This document shows positions 53,345 to 62,189 of a stretch of 64,000 nt of DNA, one piece after another; the first letter of the stretch is position 1; each line of letters starts with the position of its first letter. The DNA is from Actinoalloteichus_B caeruleus (lineage in GTDB: Bacteria; Actinomycetota; Actinomycetes; Mycobacteriales; Pseudonocardiaceae): NCBI RefSeq assembly GCF_000718005.1, contig NZ_JODV01000015.1; one strand, given 5' to 3'. The position numbers and the translations under genes are program-made. A model generated the notes under the pieces. It was not told where the DNA came from and did no database searches. It saw nothing but the letters and a program-made list of their open reading frames with translations.

Positions 53345-54855
53345 GCCGGCACCCTCCAATCCCGGAACTCCAACGCGCGGGTGACGTGCTCCGCCGTCGG
53401 CCTCTCCTCCTCGGCCAGGTCGCAGAGGGTCCACGCCACCCGCAGGCAACGATCCGCGCCTCGAGCGGTCACCGACCCGCTGCACAGGCCGCGGTCCAAC
53501 ACCGCCAACACCGTGGACGGGGGGCGAAACCGGCCCCGCAACGCCGACCCCGGCACCTCGGCGTTCGTGCGCCAGCCGTGGCCAGCCCACCGCTCACCGG
53601 CCCGCTGCCTCGCCCGCCGAACCCGTTCGCGCACCACGGCCGTGCTCTCCGGGGCCACGTCGGCCTCGGTCGGCGTCATGGCCAGCACCGGCCTGGTCCG
53701 GACCCGCAGGTCCACCCGATCCAACAGCGGCCCCGACAGCCGACCGAAGTACTTCCGCCGGGCCGTGGGCGAACACACGCAGTCGGTGTCCCGAGGCGGC
53801 GCGCACGGGCACAGGTTCGTCGCGAGCACCAGCTGGCAGCGAGCCGGGTAGCGCGCGATGCCGTGACTTCGCGCGATGCGCACCTCACCCTCCTCAACCG
53901 CCGTGCGGAGCGCCTCCAGCCGGTGCGCGCCGAACTCACAGGCCTCGTCGGCGAAGAGCACCCCACGATGCGCGCAGCTCACCGCCCCCGGCCGGGCCAC
54001 CCCGGACCCACCCCCGACCAGCCCCGGCACGGTCGTGGCGTGGTGCGGTGCCACGAAGGGAGGGGAGGTGACCAGCGGTGCGTCCGGGGTCAGCAGCCCG
54101 GCGAGCGAGTGGATGGTGGTCACCTCGAGCGCGTCGGCGCGGGACAACTCGGGCAGCAGCCCGGTGAGCCGGCGGGCCAGCATTGTCTTCCCGGTGCCCG
54201 GAGGACCAGCGAGCAGGAGGTGGTGGCCGCCGGCCGCCGCGATCTCCAGCGCCCATCGCGCCGCGGGTTGCCCGACCACGTCGGCCAGTTCCGGGGCCTG
54301 CGGGCGTTCCGGCACGGTCGGGGCGGTCGAGCTCAGGGGCTCGTCCTCCCGCAGCCACCGCACCACGGCGCCCAGGTCCGCCGCGCCCAGTGCCCGCACG
54401 CCCTCCACGAGGGCCGCCTCAGGCAGGGCCTCGACGGGAACGACGGCGGTCCGCAACCCAGCGGCCCGCCCGGCGAGCAGCGCTGGTAGCACTCCACGCA
54501 CCGCTCGCAACCGGCCGTCAAGGGCCAGCTCGCCGAACAGCAGCGTCCCGGCCAGCCGTTCAGCGGGAACGGCGCCGGCGGCGGCCAGCACGACACAGGC
54601 CAGTGCGAGGTCGTAACCGGCCCCGGTCTTCTGGAGGGCGGCGGGGGACAACGCCAGGGTGACGCGTTGCCTCGGCCAGCTCTCCCCGACGTTGCGGAGC
54701 GCGGCCCGGACGCGGTCCTTCGACTCGTTGACCACCGCGTCCAACCGCCCCAACAGCCGCACACCGGGCAACCCGGCCCCGACATCGGCCTCGATCTCGA
54801 CCGGCACCCCGTCCACCCCCAGCAGGCCCACCGACCAGGCCTTCGCCATCGCCAT
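53341..54855 (-). CDS. comM: YifB/ComM Mg-chelatase-like AAA+ ATPase
   Basis: 504 residues. The N-terminal YifB domain (VEIEADVGAGLPGVRLLGRLD) is followed by a Lon-like segment. The AAA+ core has LLLAGPPGTGKTMLARRL near 212, the Walker B-like VLFADEACEFG (about 299; the usual FLDE is replaced by FADE), and the C-terminal Mg-chelatase domain. Cys-rich LCPCAPPRDTDCVC is conserved in the family. ComM is a branch-migration helicase in natural transformation. It begins 1 bp after the yraN stop and overlaps dprA. Confidence 0.95.
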   Translation of the reverse strand: MAMAKAWSVGLLGVDGVPVEIEADVGAGLPGVRLLGRLDAVVNESKDRVRAALRNVGESWPRQRVTLALSPAALQKTGAGYDLALACVVLAAAGAVPAERLAGTLLFGELALDGRLRAVRGVLPALLAGRAAGLRTAVVPVEALPEAALVEGVRALGAADLGAVVRWLREDEPLSSTAPTVPERPQAPELADVVGQPAARWALEIAAAGGHHLLLAGPPGTGKTMLARRLTGLLPELSRADALEVTTIHSLAGLLTPDAPLVTSPPFVAPHHATTVPGLVGGGSGVARPGAVSCAHRGVLFADEACEFGAHRLEALRTAVEEGEVRIARSHGIARYPARCQLVLATNLCPCAPPRDTDCVCSPTARRKYFGRLSGPLLDRVDLRVRTRPVLAMTPTEADVAPESTAVVRERVRRARQRAGERWAGHGWRTNAEVPGSALRGRFRPPSTVLAVLDRGLCSGSVTARGADRCLRVAWTLCDLAEEERPTAEHVTRALEFRDWRVPA

Positions 54856-54856
54856 G

Positions 54857-55264
54857 TCACGACACCCCCTGGAAGTGGCGCAGCGTGGCGGGCCCCCGCG
54901 TGGGCAACACGACGCTGACCACGTCGAAGCGGACCGCGCACCAGCCGACGTGGTAGCGGGACAACCACGCCGCGGTGAGCGTGCGGAGACGTTTCAGCTT
55001 CGCCGGGGTGACGGCCGAGGCAGGGTCCTCCGCCGATGGCCCGAACCGGGTTTTGACCTCGCAGACCACCAGCGTGTCGTCGTCGACCGCCACGACATCG
55101 AGCTCACCGTGCCGGCACCGCCAGTTGCGGCTGAGCACCACCAGTCCCTGGCGTTCCAGGTGTGCCACCGCGACGTCCTCACCCCACCGGCCTAGCTCGC
55201 GGGTGGGCACCACTCTCGTGGCGACCTCGACACCGCCGCACGTTCCGTCGCCCGCCTTCGTCAT
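54857..55264 (-). CDS. yraN: YraN family nuclease-fold protein (UPF0102)
   Basis: 135 residues from ATG 55264. The core ELGRWGEDVAVAHLERQG, HGELDVVAVDDDTLVVCEVKTR and the later Lys-rich helix are typical of UPF0102. The D-ExK arrangement places it in the PD-(D/E)XK nuclease superfamily, with Holliday-junction resolvase-like fold. Function remains uncertain; it is conserved with comM and dprA. Two DnaA boxes lie upstream. Confidence 0.92.
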   Translation of the reverse strand: MTKAGDGTCGGVEVATRVVPTRELGRWGEDVAVAHLERQGLVVLSRNWRCRHGELDVVAVDDDTLVVCEVKTRFGPSAEDPASAVTPAKLKRLRTLTAAWLSRYHVGWCAVRFDVVSVVLPTRGPATLRHFQGVS

Positions 55265-55641
55265 CGTGGCCCCCGTCCTCCGCTGCTTCCGCGGACAACA
55301 GTGGCCGACCACGCCCCGGTTTCGCGCCACCCCGGGCCTCGCCCTGTGGACAACCTCGCCCTGTGGACAACTCCCCTCGCGGTTCGGGCCGCCGGGTGCG
55401 CCGCCTGCCAGGGACGACGCGGGAGGAGGTCACCAGGGATGCTGCCAAGGACGTCGTCGACGGTCCTCGCCACCGGTCACGACGCGCTGAGGGCGACCAG
55501 ACGAAGGAGGGTGGGCGACGGACACCGGTGGCGATGCCGCGTGGACCAACCAGGGTGCTCGGTCGGCCTCAGGGACACACCTCGACCTGGCGGCCGGGAG
55601 CACGCGGGGGCCCCGGGGCCGGCAGCGGAGATCAGGCAGGG
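55265..55641. other. Promoter region of yraN-comM-dprA, no gene seen
   Basis: Apart from the tandem DnaA boxes, 55380-55641 shows no convincing coding sequence in either direction. Confidence 0.4.
55338..55371 (-). promoter_or_regulatory. Two tandem DnaA boxes upstream of yraN
   Basis: A 17-bp unit (CTCGCCCTGTGGACAAC) is repeated head to tail at 55338-55354 and 55355-55371. Each holds TGTGGACAA, whose complement TTGTCCACA is the Streptomyces DnaA-box consensus. They lie 74-107 bp upstream of the yraN start, within the likely promoter region. Confidence 0.7.
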
Positions 55642-55869
55642 TCAGCGGAAGAGGCCGCCGCTGCCGTACTTCTTGTGCACGGCCTGCTTGCTGACACCGA
55701 GCACCTCGGCGATGCGGGCCCAGGAGACACCCGCCACCCGAGCCCGTCGCACCTGCACGGCCTCCAACCGTTCGGAACGGCGGCGCAGTTCCGCCGTGGC
55801 GCGCAGCGCGTCCAACGGGTCCTCGCCTTCGGCCGCGCTGACCAGATCCGCGAGCACACTGTCCGACAT
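55642..55869 (-). CDS. Small helix-turn-helix protein
   Basis: 75 residues from ATG 55869; the frame extends upstream but without start support. Residues 1-40 are a charged helix (ADLVSAAEGEDPLDALRA, TAELRRRSERLEAVQVRRA). The C-terminal half is an HTH: VSWARIAEVLGVSKQAVHKK followed by YGSGGLFR. This is the pattern of short actinobacterial HTH proteins of unknown target that probably bind as dimers. It stands alone; the target genes cannot be inferred. Confidence 0.75.
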   Translation of the reverse strand: MSDSVLADLVSAAEGEDPLDALRATAELRRRSERLEAVQVRRARVAGVSWARIAEVLGVSKQAVHKKYGSGGLFR

Positions 55870-55977
55870 GTCGGCAACATACCCCGAGGCCGCCACGGCC
55901 GGGCCACCTCGGGGCCGGCGGAAGGCGGCGGCCAGCCGATCATCATCGTGCCGCCGGTCACCTCCCACCGGCAGCGC

Positions 55978-57231
55978 TCAGCCGGACGTCGAGAACGACA
56001 CCGAGTACAGCTGGCCCGGGAGGTCGTTGACCAGGTAGAGCTCGCCGTCGGCGTCCGTGCCGAAGGTGGTCACCTGGATTGGGGTCTCCCCGATCACGGC
56101 GCTCTCGTACCCGTCCTCACCCGGCACCACCCCCCAGGCGGTGGCCGAGCAGTAGTCCGCGGTCACGTAGGTGCCGGCGGCGATGTCCTCGTACAGTTCA
56201 CCCCGGTAGACGTGCCCACCGATGATCGCGCACCCGTCCAGGGACGTGCGGTACCAGAAGACCGGGTCCACGTAGTCGATGTCCTCCTCGCAGCGGGATT
56301 CGTCGAAGGTCGCTGGTCCCTCCAGGCAGGACCAGCCGAAGTGGGCCCCCGCGAGGTCCGCGGGCACGTGGTTGATCTCCTCGTAGGCACCCTGCCCGAC
56401 ATCGGCGATCCACAGCGTCTCGTCGACGTGGTCGAAGGAGAAGCGCCAGGCGTTGCGCAGCCCGTAGGACCAGATCTCGGGCTTCGCCTCCGCGTTGTCG
56501 ACGAAGGGGTTGTCCTCGGGGACGCAGTAGCCGGCGGCCGCGCAGTCCGGTCCCACGTCGATGCGGACTATTTTCCCGAGCAGGGTGCCCAGGTCGGTCG
56601 CGTTGTTGTCGGGGTCCCCCGAACCGCCGCCGTCGCCGAGGCTCCAGTAGAGGTGTCCGTCGGGGCCGAACGCCACCTCCCCACCGTTGTGGTTGTTGTA
56701 GGTGGGATGTTCCTCGGTGAGCAGCACCTCTTCGCTGGCCGGGTCGATCGCCCGCTCGGCGGCGGTGTCCAGGGTGAAGCGCGAGAGGGTGACGTCGCCG
56801 TCGGGCTGGCTGGTGTAGCTCACGTACACCTGCGGGTTGGTGGTGAAGTCAGGGGCGGTGGCGATCCCGAGCAGACCGCGCTCGTTGCCGGCACCGTTCA
56901 CCCGGTCGACGATGTCCAGCAGGGCAGACGAGGACAGGCCGGTGTCGGGGTGGTAGCTGCGGACCGTCCCGGGTTTCTCGGTGATGAAGAGCCGACCGCT
57001 GCCGTCGTCGGGCGCGGCGATCGCGGTGGGGCGGGAGAGTCCACTGGCCACGAGTGTCGTGTCCAGGGAGAGCTGGTCCAGGTTGGCCGTGTCGGCGTTC
57101 TCCGTCGCCTCTGCAGCGGGAACGTGCGCGGTACCGCCGACCGGGGTGGACGTGGTGGCTCCTACTAAGAGGGGGACGAGTGCGACCGAGACGGCCGCGG
57201 ACAGACGGGTCGTCAACCGATGGTGCGGCAT
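55978..57231 (-). CDS. Secreted PQQ-type sugar dehydrogenase (GSDH-like beta-propeller)
   Basis: 417 residues from ATG 57231 with GGAGG upstream. A Sec signal peptide (LSAAVSVALVPLLVGATTS) is followed by a six-bladed propeller: LFITEKPGTVRSYHPDTG, GNERGLLGIATAPDF, NHNGGEVAFGPDGHLYWSLG, LGKIVRIDVG and WSYGLRNAWRFSFD. These match soluble glucose/sorbosone dehydrogenase-type proteins (PF07995). Several Cys pairs (CAAAGYC, CLEG...CEED) fit an exported protein. It would oxidise sugars outside the cell with PQQ if that cofactor is present; PQQ genes are not in the window. Confidence 0.88.
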   Translation of the reverse strand: MPHHRLTTRLSAAVSVALVPLLVGATTSTPVGGTAHVPAAEATENADTANLDQLSLDTTLVASGLSRPTAIAAPDDGSGRLFITEKPGTVRSYHPDTGLSSSALLDIVDRVNGAGNERGLLGIATAPDFTTNPQVYVSYTSQPDGDVTLSRFTLDTAAERAIDPASEEVLLTEEHPTYNNHNGGEVAFGPDGHLYWSLGDGGGSGDPDNNATDLGTLLGKIVRIDVGPDCAAAGYCVPEDNPFVDNAEAKPEIWSYGLRNAWRFSFDHVDETLWIADVGQGAYEEINHVPADLAGAHFGWSCLEGPATFDESRCEEDIDYVDPVFWYRTSLDGCAIIGGHVYRGELYEDIAAGTYVTADYCSATAWGVVPGEDGYESAVIGETPIQVTTFGTDADGELYLVNDLPGQLYSVSFSTSG

Positions 57232-58087
57232 GAAGCCTCCTACCGGAAACGGGTTCTTCGTCGAACACGCGTTGGTATCCCGTGCGAACACAGGTCAGGA
57301 TTCGGTGCGCCCGCAAGGGTAACGTGGAGTTTCGTCAGGAAAGGAAGTCGCGCGTCATTCGGAGCAGTCCCGGATGGCGCGGACGAACGCACGCGATGGG
57401 AATGGGGGACCAGTCCCGTCATTCTGGCCTCTCGGCCAACTGCGTGAAAATCGCTGCCCTCCGTTCTGGGCCTGGCGGCGACGGCGCGCCCCACCCGCTG
57501 CCGCTGGGCGATATGGCCGGTGATCAGCGCGTCGCCGAGGTGCGGCCGGCCTTGGGAACACGATGTGGGTCGTTTCGGACACCAGTTGTGGAATGGGTGC
57601 CGGAAGTGCGGTCGTCCCGTCTGGTGGGCTGGATCGAATGGCCCAGTTCCCCATCGTTCGTCCGGCCCTGGGCGGATGGCCCAGTCGAACTCCAACCGGG
57701 GTTCCGGCTATTTCCGTGCCCGCGGGGTCGGCGGGTGGGGGAATTCGTCCCGGGAGGCCAGAGGTGGCGGGACCGACCGATCACGAACGCGGTGGACGGT
57801 CCTCGACCGAATCGCCACGGATGCCCTCGGAGGTGGCACGGCCAGACCTTTCGTCGGCTGCGCGGGGACGGGTGTGACCAGATGTACCGGAGCGGAGCTG
57901 GCTGTGGGCCCGAGGACGTCCGACCGCGAACAAATTTCAGAGACATTTATCGCTTCAGTCTTAACTAAAATCAATTCTCAAAAAAACAGAAGGAAAAACC
58001 GCCACGACCCGTGGTAACCCACCTCAGGACGAACCGGCAGCCCTCAGCATTCGAAGGCGGACAGGCATCGCTGACGAGCTGGACGGG
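57232..58087. other. Gene-poor region with AT-rich end
   Basis: Several overlapping frames up to 228 codons exist on both strands but none looks like a protein family, and GC is lower than elsewhere. 57930-58005 is strikingly AT-rich (ATTTATCGCTTCAGTC, ATCAATTCTC, an A-rich run). It could be decayed foreign DNA or a large control region. Confidence 0.35.
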
Positions 58088-59134
58088 TCACCGGGCCGGC
58101 GGGGCGAGGTTGAGCGCGCGGAGAGCGGGCAGATCTCCGCAGCCCGTGCAGTGCAGGGCGACGCGCAGTTCCCACAGGAAGTTCTCGATCCAGGCCCGCA
58201 CGGCATCGGCTGACTCCGTGGCGGGCCGGAGGAGGGGCCGCGCGACCGCGACCACGTCGGCGCCCAACGCCAGCGCCTTGGCGGCCTCGGTGCCGGTGCG
58301 GATACCGCCGGAGGCGATCACGGGGAAGCCCGGCAGGGCTCGTCGGATCTCGGTGAGGGCCTGCGCGGTGGGCAGCCCCCACTCGGCAAGCTCGGGGTGC
58401 CGGACGGCTCCGTAGCGGACGTACTGCTCGACCTTGGCCCACGAGGTGCCGCCGGCTCCCGCCACGTCCACCGCGGCCGCTCCCACCTCGGCGACCCGAG
58501 TGGCGACTCCCGCTCCCAGGCCGTGTCCCACCTCCTTGACCAGGATCGGGAAGGGGACGGCCTCGATCACCTCGCCGAGCCGGCCCACGAGGCCACGGAA
58601 GTCGGTGTCACCGTCCTCCTGCACCGCTTCCTGGAGCGGGTTGGTGTGGAACGCCAGGGCGTCCGCCTCCACGTCCCGGACCGCGCGCAACACCTCCGCG
58701 GCGCCGTACCCCTTGTTCAGTTGAGCCGCCCCCAGGTTCCCGATCAGCAGGGCGTCCGGAGCGAGATCGCGCACGGCGAACGACGAGGTGACCTCGGGTC
58801 TGGCCAACATGATGCGTTGGGAGCCCAACATCAGGCCCACCCCGAGCTGTTGCGCCGCCGTGGCGAGGTTGCGGTTGATGCGGGCGGCTAGCTCCGCTCC
58901 TCCGGTCATCGCCCCGATGAGGAGCGGAGCTCGCAGGGGCCTCCCGAGGAACCTGGTCGACAGGTCGACGGAGGCCAGGTCGGTCTCGGGCAGCGCGGAG
59001 TACGGGAGGTCGTACCGCTCCAGGCCGGTGGTCCTCGTGGTGTAGTCGACGTCGTGGCGCAGGCACGCCTCGATGTGCCGTAACTTCCGCGAACGGATGT
59101 CCCCACCCGCGTCACGGTCTGCTCGGCTGGTCAC
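58088..59134 (-). CDS. fni: Type 2 isopentenyl-diphosphate Delta-isomerase
   Basis: 348 residues. The FMN-dependent type 2 isomerase is recognised by RSRKLRHIEACLRHDVDY, LLIGAMTGGAELAARINR, LMLGSQRIMLARPEVTSSF, FHTNPLQEAVQEDGDTDF, ILVKEVGHGLGAGVA and VIASGGIRTGTEAAKALALG. It interconverts IPP and DMAPP and needs reduced FMN and NADPH. In actinomycetes it often accompanies mevalonate-pathway clusters, none of which is in the window, so it stands alone here. The last residues carry a small Cys pair (HCTGCGDLPAL). Confidence 0.93.
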   Translation of the reverse strand: MTSRADRDAGGDIRSRKLRHIEACLRHDVDYTTRTTGLERYDLPYSALPETDLASVDLSTRFLGRPLRAPLLIGAMTGGAELAARINRNLATAAQQLGVGLMLGSQRIMLARPEVTSSFAVRDLAPDALLIGNLGAAQLNKGYGAAEVLRAVRDVEADALAFHTNPLQEAVQEDGDTDFRGLVGRLGEVIEAVPFPILVKEVGHGLGAGVATRVAEVGAAAVDVAGAGGTSWAKVEQYVRYGAVRHPELAEWGLPTAQALTEIRRALPGFPVIASGGIRTGTEAAKALALGADVVAVARPLLRPATESADAVRAWIENFLWELRVALHCTGCGDLPALRALNLAPPAR

Positions 59135-59244
59135 GGAATGCGCCCCCCGGATCCCTTCGCGTGCTCCCGGCGGGGGAGCGGCTTGGTCTGGTCGTGTTGG
59201 CTGACGGAGGCATTATGACCGGGTGGGCGTCGAAGTGCCCGTCC

Positions 59245-60252
59245 TCAGCCGAGGACGGAGGAGTAGCCGTTGATCGCGGGTTGACCGCCCAGGTGCGCGA
59301 ACAGGACCGTGGAGTCCTCCGGGATCTCCCGTCGCCGCACCAGGTCGATCAGCCCGGCCATCGACTTCCCCTCGTACACCGGGTCGGTGATCATGCCCTC
59401 CAACCGGGCGGCCGTCCCGATCGCGGCCAGGGTGGTGTCGTCCGGGACACCGTACACACCACCGTGGTAGCGGTCGTCGAGCACGATCTCCGCCTCCTCC
59501 AGTTCCCGCTCGACGCCCAGTAGCCTGGCGGTGGCCCTGGCGATCCGGCTGACCTGCCCCCTGGTCGCGGTGGGGTTCGCTGACCCGTCGATCCCGATGA
59601 TGCGGCGCGGTCGGGGGCTCAGCGCGTTTCCCGCGATCATGCCGGCCTGGGTGCTCCCGGTGACCGAGCAGACCACGACGGTGTCGAAGTGGACGCCCAG
59701 CTCGGCCTCCTGGGTTTCGAGTTCGCGGATCCAGCCGGCGAAGCCGAGGCCGCCCAGTCGGTGGTCGGAGCCGCCGGCGGGGATGGGGTAGGGGCTCCCG
59801 CCGGCAGCTCGGACCTCAGCGATGGCCTTTTCCCAGCTTTCCTTCACGCCGATGCCGAAGTCGGCGTCCACGAGTCTGACGTCGGCGCCGAGCATGCGGG
59901 AGAGCTGGATGTTCCCGACCCGGTCGTAGTTGTCGTCGGCCCAGTTCACCCAGCTCTCCTGGACGAGTACGGCCCGGAGGCCGGCGCGGGCCGCGGCGGC
60001 GGCCACCTGGCGGGTGTGGTTCGACTGCACGCCGCCGATGGAGACCAGGGTGTCCGCTCCGGTGGCCAGCGCGTCGGCGACCAGGTACTCGAGCTTGCGG
60101 GTCTTGTTGCCACCGAAGGCGAGGCCGGAGTTGAGGTCCTCGCGTTTCGCCCAGATGCGGGCGCCACCGAGTTCCTGGCTGAGGCGGTCGAGGGGGTGCA
60201 GCGGAGAGGGGCCGAGCAGGAGGGGGAAACGGGGGAAGCCGTCGAGGGACAT
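59245..60252 (-). CDS. acdS: 1-aminocyclopropane-1-carboxylate deaminase
   Basis: 335 residues from ATG 60252 (AAGGAA upstream). The PLP lysine is in AFGGNKTRKLEYLV (about 50), followed by SIGGVQSNHTRQVAA. The residues that separate ACC deaminase from D-cysteine desulfhydrase are the ACC type: Glu in DPVYEGKSMAGLI and Leu in AHLGGQPAINGYS. It splits ACC, the ethylene precursor, into 2-oxobutyrate and ammonia, a plant-associated trait. The GntR gene lies 25 bp upstream in the same direction, a usual regulator arrangement. Confidence 0.9.
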   Translation of the reverse strand: MSLDGFPRFPLLLGPSPLHPLDRLSQELGGARIWAKREDLNSGLAFGGNKTRKLEYLVADALATGADTLVSIGGVQSNHTRQVAAAAARAGLRAVLVQESWVNWADDNYDRVGNIQLSRMLGADVRLVDADFGIGVKESWEKAIAEVRAAGGSPYPIPAGGSDHRLGGLGFAGWIRELETQEAELGVHFDTVVVCSVTGSTQAGMIAGNALSPRPRRIIGIDGSANPTATRGQVSRIARATARLLGVERELEEAEIVLDDRYHGGVYGVPDDTTLAAIGTAARLEGMITDPVYEGKSMAGLIDLVRRREIPEDSTVLFAHLGGQPAINGYSSVLG

Positions 60253-60277
60253 GGTTTCCTTCCGGTGGGCCGGGTGG

Positions 60278-61000
60278 TCAGGTGGTGGGGTGGGTGACTC
60301 GGTGTCCTTCGTCGTCCGCGTGCTGGTGGGGCGCTGGTGTGGTGGGGAGGTCGAGCAAGGGGCGGAGCGTGTTCCAGTTGGTGCGGGTGGCCCGCGCCGC
60401 GTTCTCGGCGTCGCCCTGGGTGCACAGGTTGAGGATGTGGTCGTGTTGGGCGACGGAGTCCCGTCCGGTGAGCGCGGAGAACCTGAGGCGTTCCACGCGT
60501 CGGAGCAGGGGGGTGAACTGGTCGAGGACGGCGGTGATGGCGTGGTTGGCCGCTGCTGAGACGGCGACGGAGTGGAAGGCGTCGTCGGCGGCGATGGCGG
60601 CGTCGGGGTCGCCGGCTTCCAGTGCGGCGGCCAGTTGGTGGTTGGCGGTGCGCATGGCGTTGTGGTGGGTGGGGCCCAGGTGGGGGGTGGCTTCGCGGAC
60701 GGCGAGTTCGTGCATCGCCGAGACGACGAGTTGTGCGTCGTGGACCTGTCGGGGGTTGAGGGGGGCGACGACGGTGGAGCGGCCGGGGACGGTGTGGACC
60801 AGGCCGGCCTGTTCCAGGCGGGCGAGTGCTTCTCTGATAGGGGTTCGGCTGACTCCGAGCCAGTGTTCGAGTTCGGTGTCGCGGAGGCGTTCACCGGGTG
60901 CGAGTGTGCCGGTGACGATGGCGTCTCGGAGCAGGTGGAAGGCGTTGTCGCGGAGGAGGGTGCGGCGGAGTTGGGGTTGGGTGGGGTGGGGGACGGGCAT
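60278..61000 (-). CDS. GntR/FadR-family regulator (FCD domain)
   Basis: 240 residues from ATG 61000. The winged helix spans 10-75: LLRDAIVTGTLAPGERLRDT, WLGVSRTPIREALARLEQAG, and TVPGRSTVVAPL. The FCD ligand domain follows with the His-rich VAQHDHILNLCTQGD and Asp/His positions used for metal binding. It lies immediately upstream of the ACC deaminase gene in the same direction and probably controls it together with itself. The palindrome in its own upstream region (61002-61018) may be its operator. Confidence 0.88.
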   Translation of the reverse strand: MPVPHPTQPQLRRTLLRDNAFHLLRDAIVTGTLAPGERLRDTELEHWLGVSRTPIREALARLEQAGLVHTVPGRSTVVAPLNPRQVHDAQLVVSAMHELAVREATPHLGPTHHNAMRTANHQLAAALEAGDPDAAIAADDAFHSVAVSAAANHAITAVLDQFTPLLRRVERLRFSALTGRDSVAQHDHILNLCTQGDAENAARATRTNWNTLRPLLDLPTTPAPHQHADDEGHRVTHPTT

Positions 61001-61001
61001 G

Positions 61002-61018
61002 CGAAATATTGCATTTCG
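61002..61018. promoter_or_regulatory. Palindromic operator candidate CGAAAT-N5-ATTTCG
   Basis: CGAAATATTGCATTTCG lies directly before the GntR start and between two divergent genes. It is an island of AT-rich sequence in very GC-rich DNA, which suits a regulator site. Confidence 0.5.
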
Positions 61019-61119
61019 GGTGGCGTCGTCGTCAACCCCGGTGTGGTGGTGGGGCCGGGTTCGGTGGCGGGGGCGTGGCGGTCTGGATCGTGGTGTGGTG
61101 ATCGGGTAGGGAGTGGGGT

Positions 61120-61927
61120 GTGACTGATCTGATCGCGGTGACGGGTGCGAGTGGCCAGTTGGGGCGTCGTGTCGTGCGTCGTCTCGCCGAGCGGGGGGCC
61201 CGCCAGCGGGTGGTGGTTCGGGATCCGGGTCGGGTTCCGGTGGGGGCGGGTGCCGCGGAGGTGGCGGTGGCGTCCTTCGAGGAGGAGGCGGCGTTGGTTG
61301 AGGCGTTTCGGGGGGTGCGGACGGTGTTCCTGGTGTCGGCGCCGGAGGCGGCTGATCGGATGCCGTTGCACCGGGCGGCGGTGCGGGCGGCGGTGGCGGC
61401 GGGGGTTGAGCGGGTGGTCTACACGTCGTTCATGGGGGCGGCTCCTCGGGCGAGTTTCCGGTTCGCGCGGGAGCACGGGGAGACCGAGCGGCTGATCAGC
61501 GGCGCGGGGCTGCGGTTGACGTCGTTGCGCAACACGTTCTACGCGGATGTGGCGCCGGGGTTCGTGGGGGAGGACGGGGTGCTTTCGGCTCCGGCTGGGG
61601 GTGGTCGGGTGGCGTGGGTGGCTCGGGAGGATGTGGCCCGGTTGGCGGTGGAGGTGTTGGTTCGGGGAGACGGTGCGGGTGTTGTCGGAGGTGACCGGGC
61701 GGAACATCCGGTACCGGGAGGAGACGGTGGAGGAGGCGGTGCGGGCGCGGGCAGGGGCGGCGGAGTGGCAGGTGGATGCGTGGGTGGGGTCGTACCTGGC
61801 GGTGGCCTCGGGGGAGAGTTCGGTGACCAGTCACACGGTTCAGGCGGTGACGGGTGTGCGTCCGTGGACGTTCGGGGAGTTCCTGGAGGCTGAGCCGGAG
61901 GTGTGGCGTCACCTTGCCCGCCGGTAG
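61120..61927 (+). pseudogene. NAD(P)H-binding (NmrA-like) oxidoreductase, frame-disrupted
   Basis: GTG 61120 opens a typical NmrA/SDR protein: LIAVTGASGQLGRRVVRRLA, VRDPGRVPVG, VFLVSAPEAADRMPLHRAA, RVVYTSFMGAAP and LRLTSLRNTFYADVAPGF. After about residue 185 (VARLAVEVLVRGD) the frame turns into Gly-rich noise ending at 61893. The true C-terminal part resumes in another frame (VLSEVTGRNIRYREETVEEA ... FLEAEPEVWRHLARR) ending at 61927. The conserved linker, normally about 20 residues with LTGPEAL, is missing, so a deletion with frame change, not a single-base slip, is likely. Confidence 0.75.
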
Positions 61928-62189
61928 GGGTTGGTCGGGGCCGGGGTGTGCTGGTCGTGGTGCGCGGTGTGGTCCCCGGTGCGTTCCGCGTCGAGGTGCT
62001 CCTCGGTGGCCGTTGGAGGGGGACTGGGCCGGGGTCGTGTGGGGGTTGGGCCGGTCGGGGTAGGTGGTGCGGGGTGGGGTGGGGGAAGTTGGGGTGGGTG
62101 GTGTGTGGAGGTCTGTACCTGGGGGTATGGGCGGGGTAGCTTCCTGTTCCGGGCGCGCACCTGTACTCACGAGAAGTCAGGAGAGCGGT

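Noticed and set aside
57282..57968. 228-residue + strand frame
   Set aside because: No family resemblance, no ribosome site, and competing frames of equal length; not enough to call a gene.
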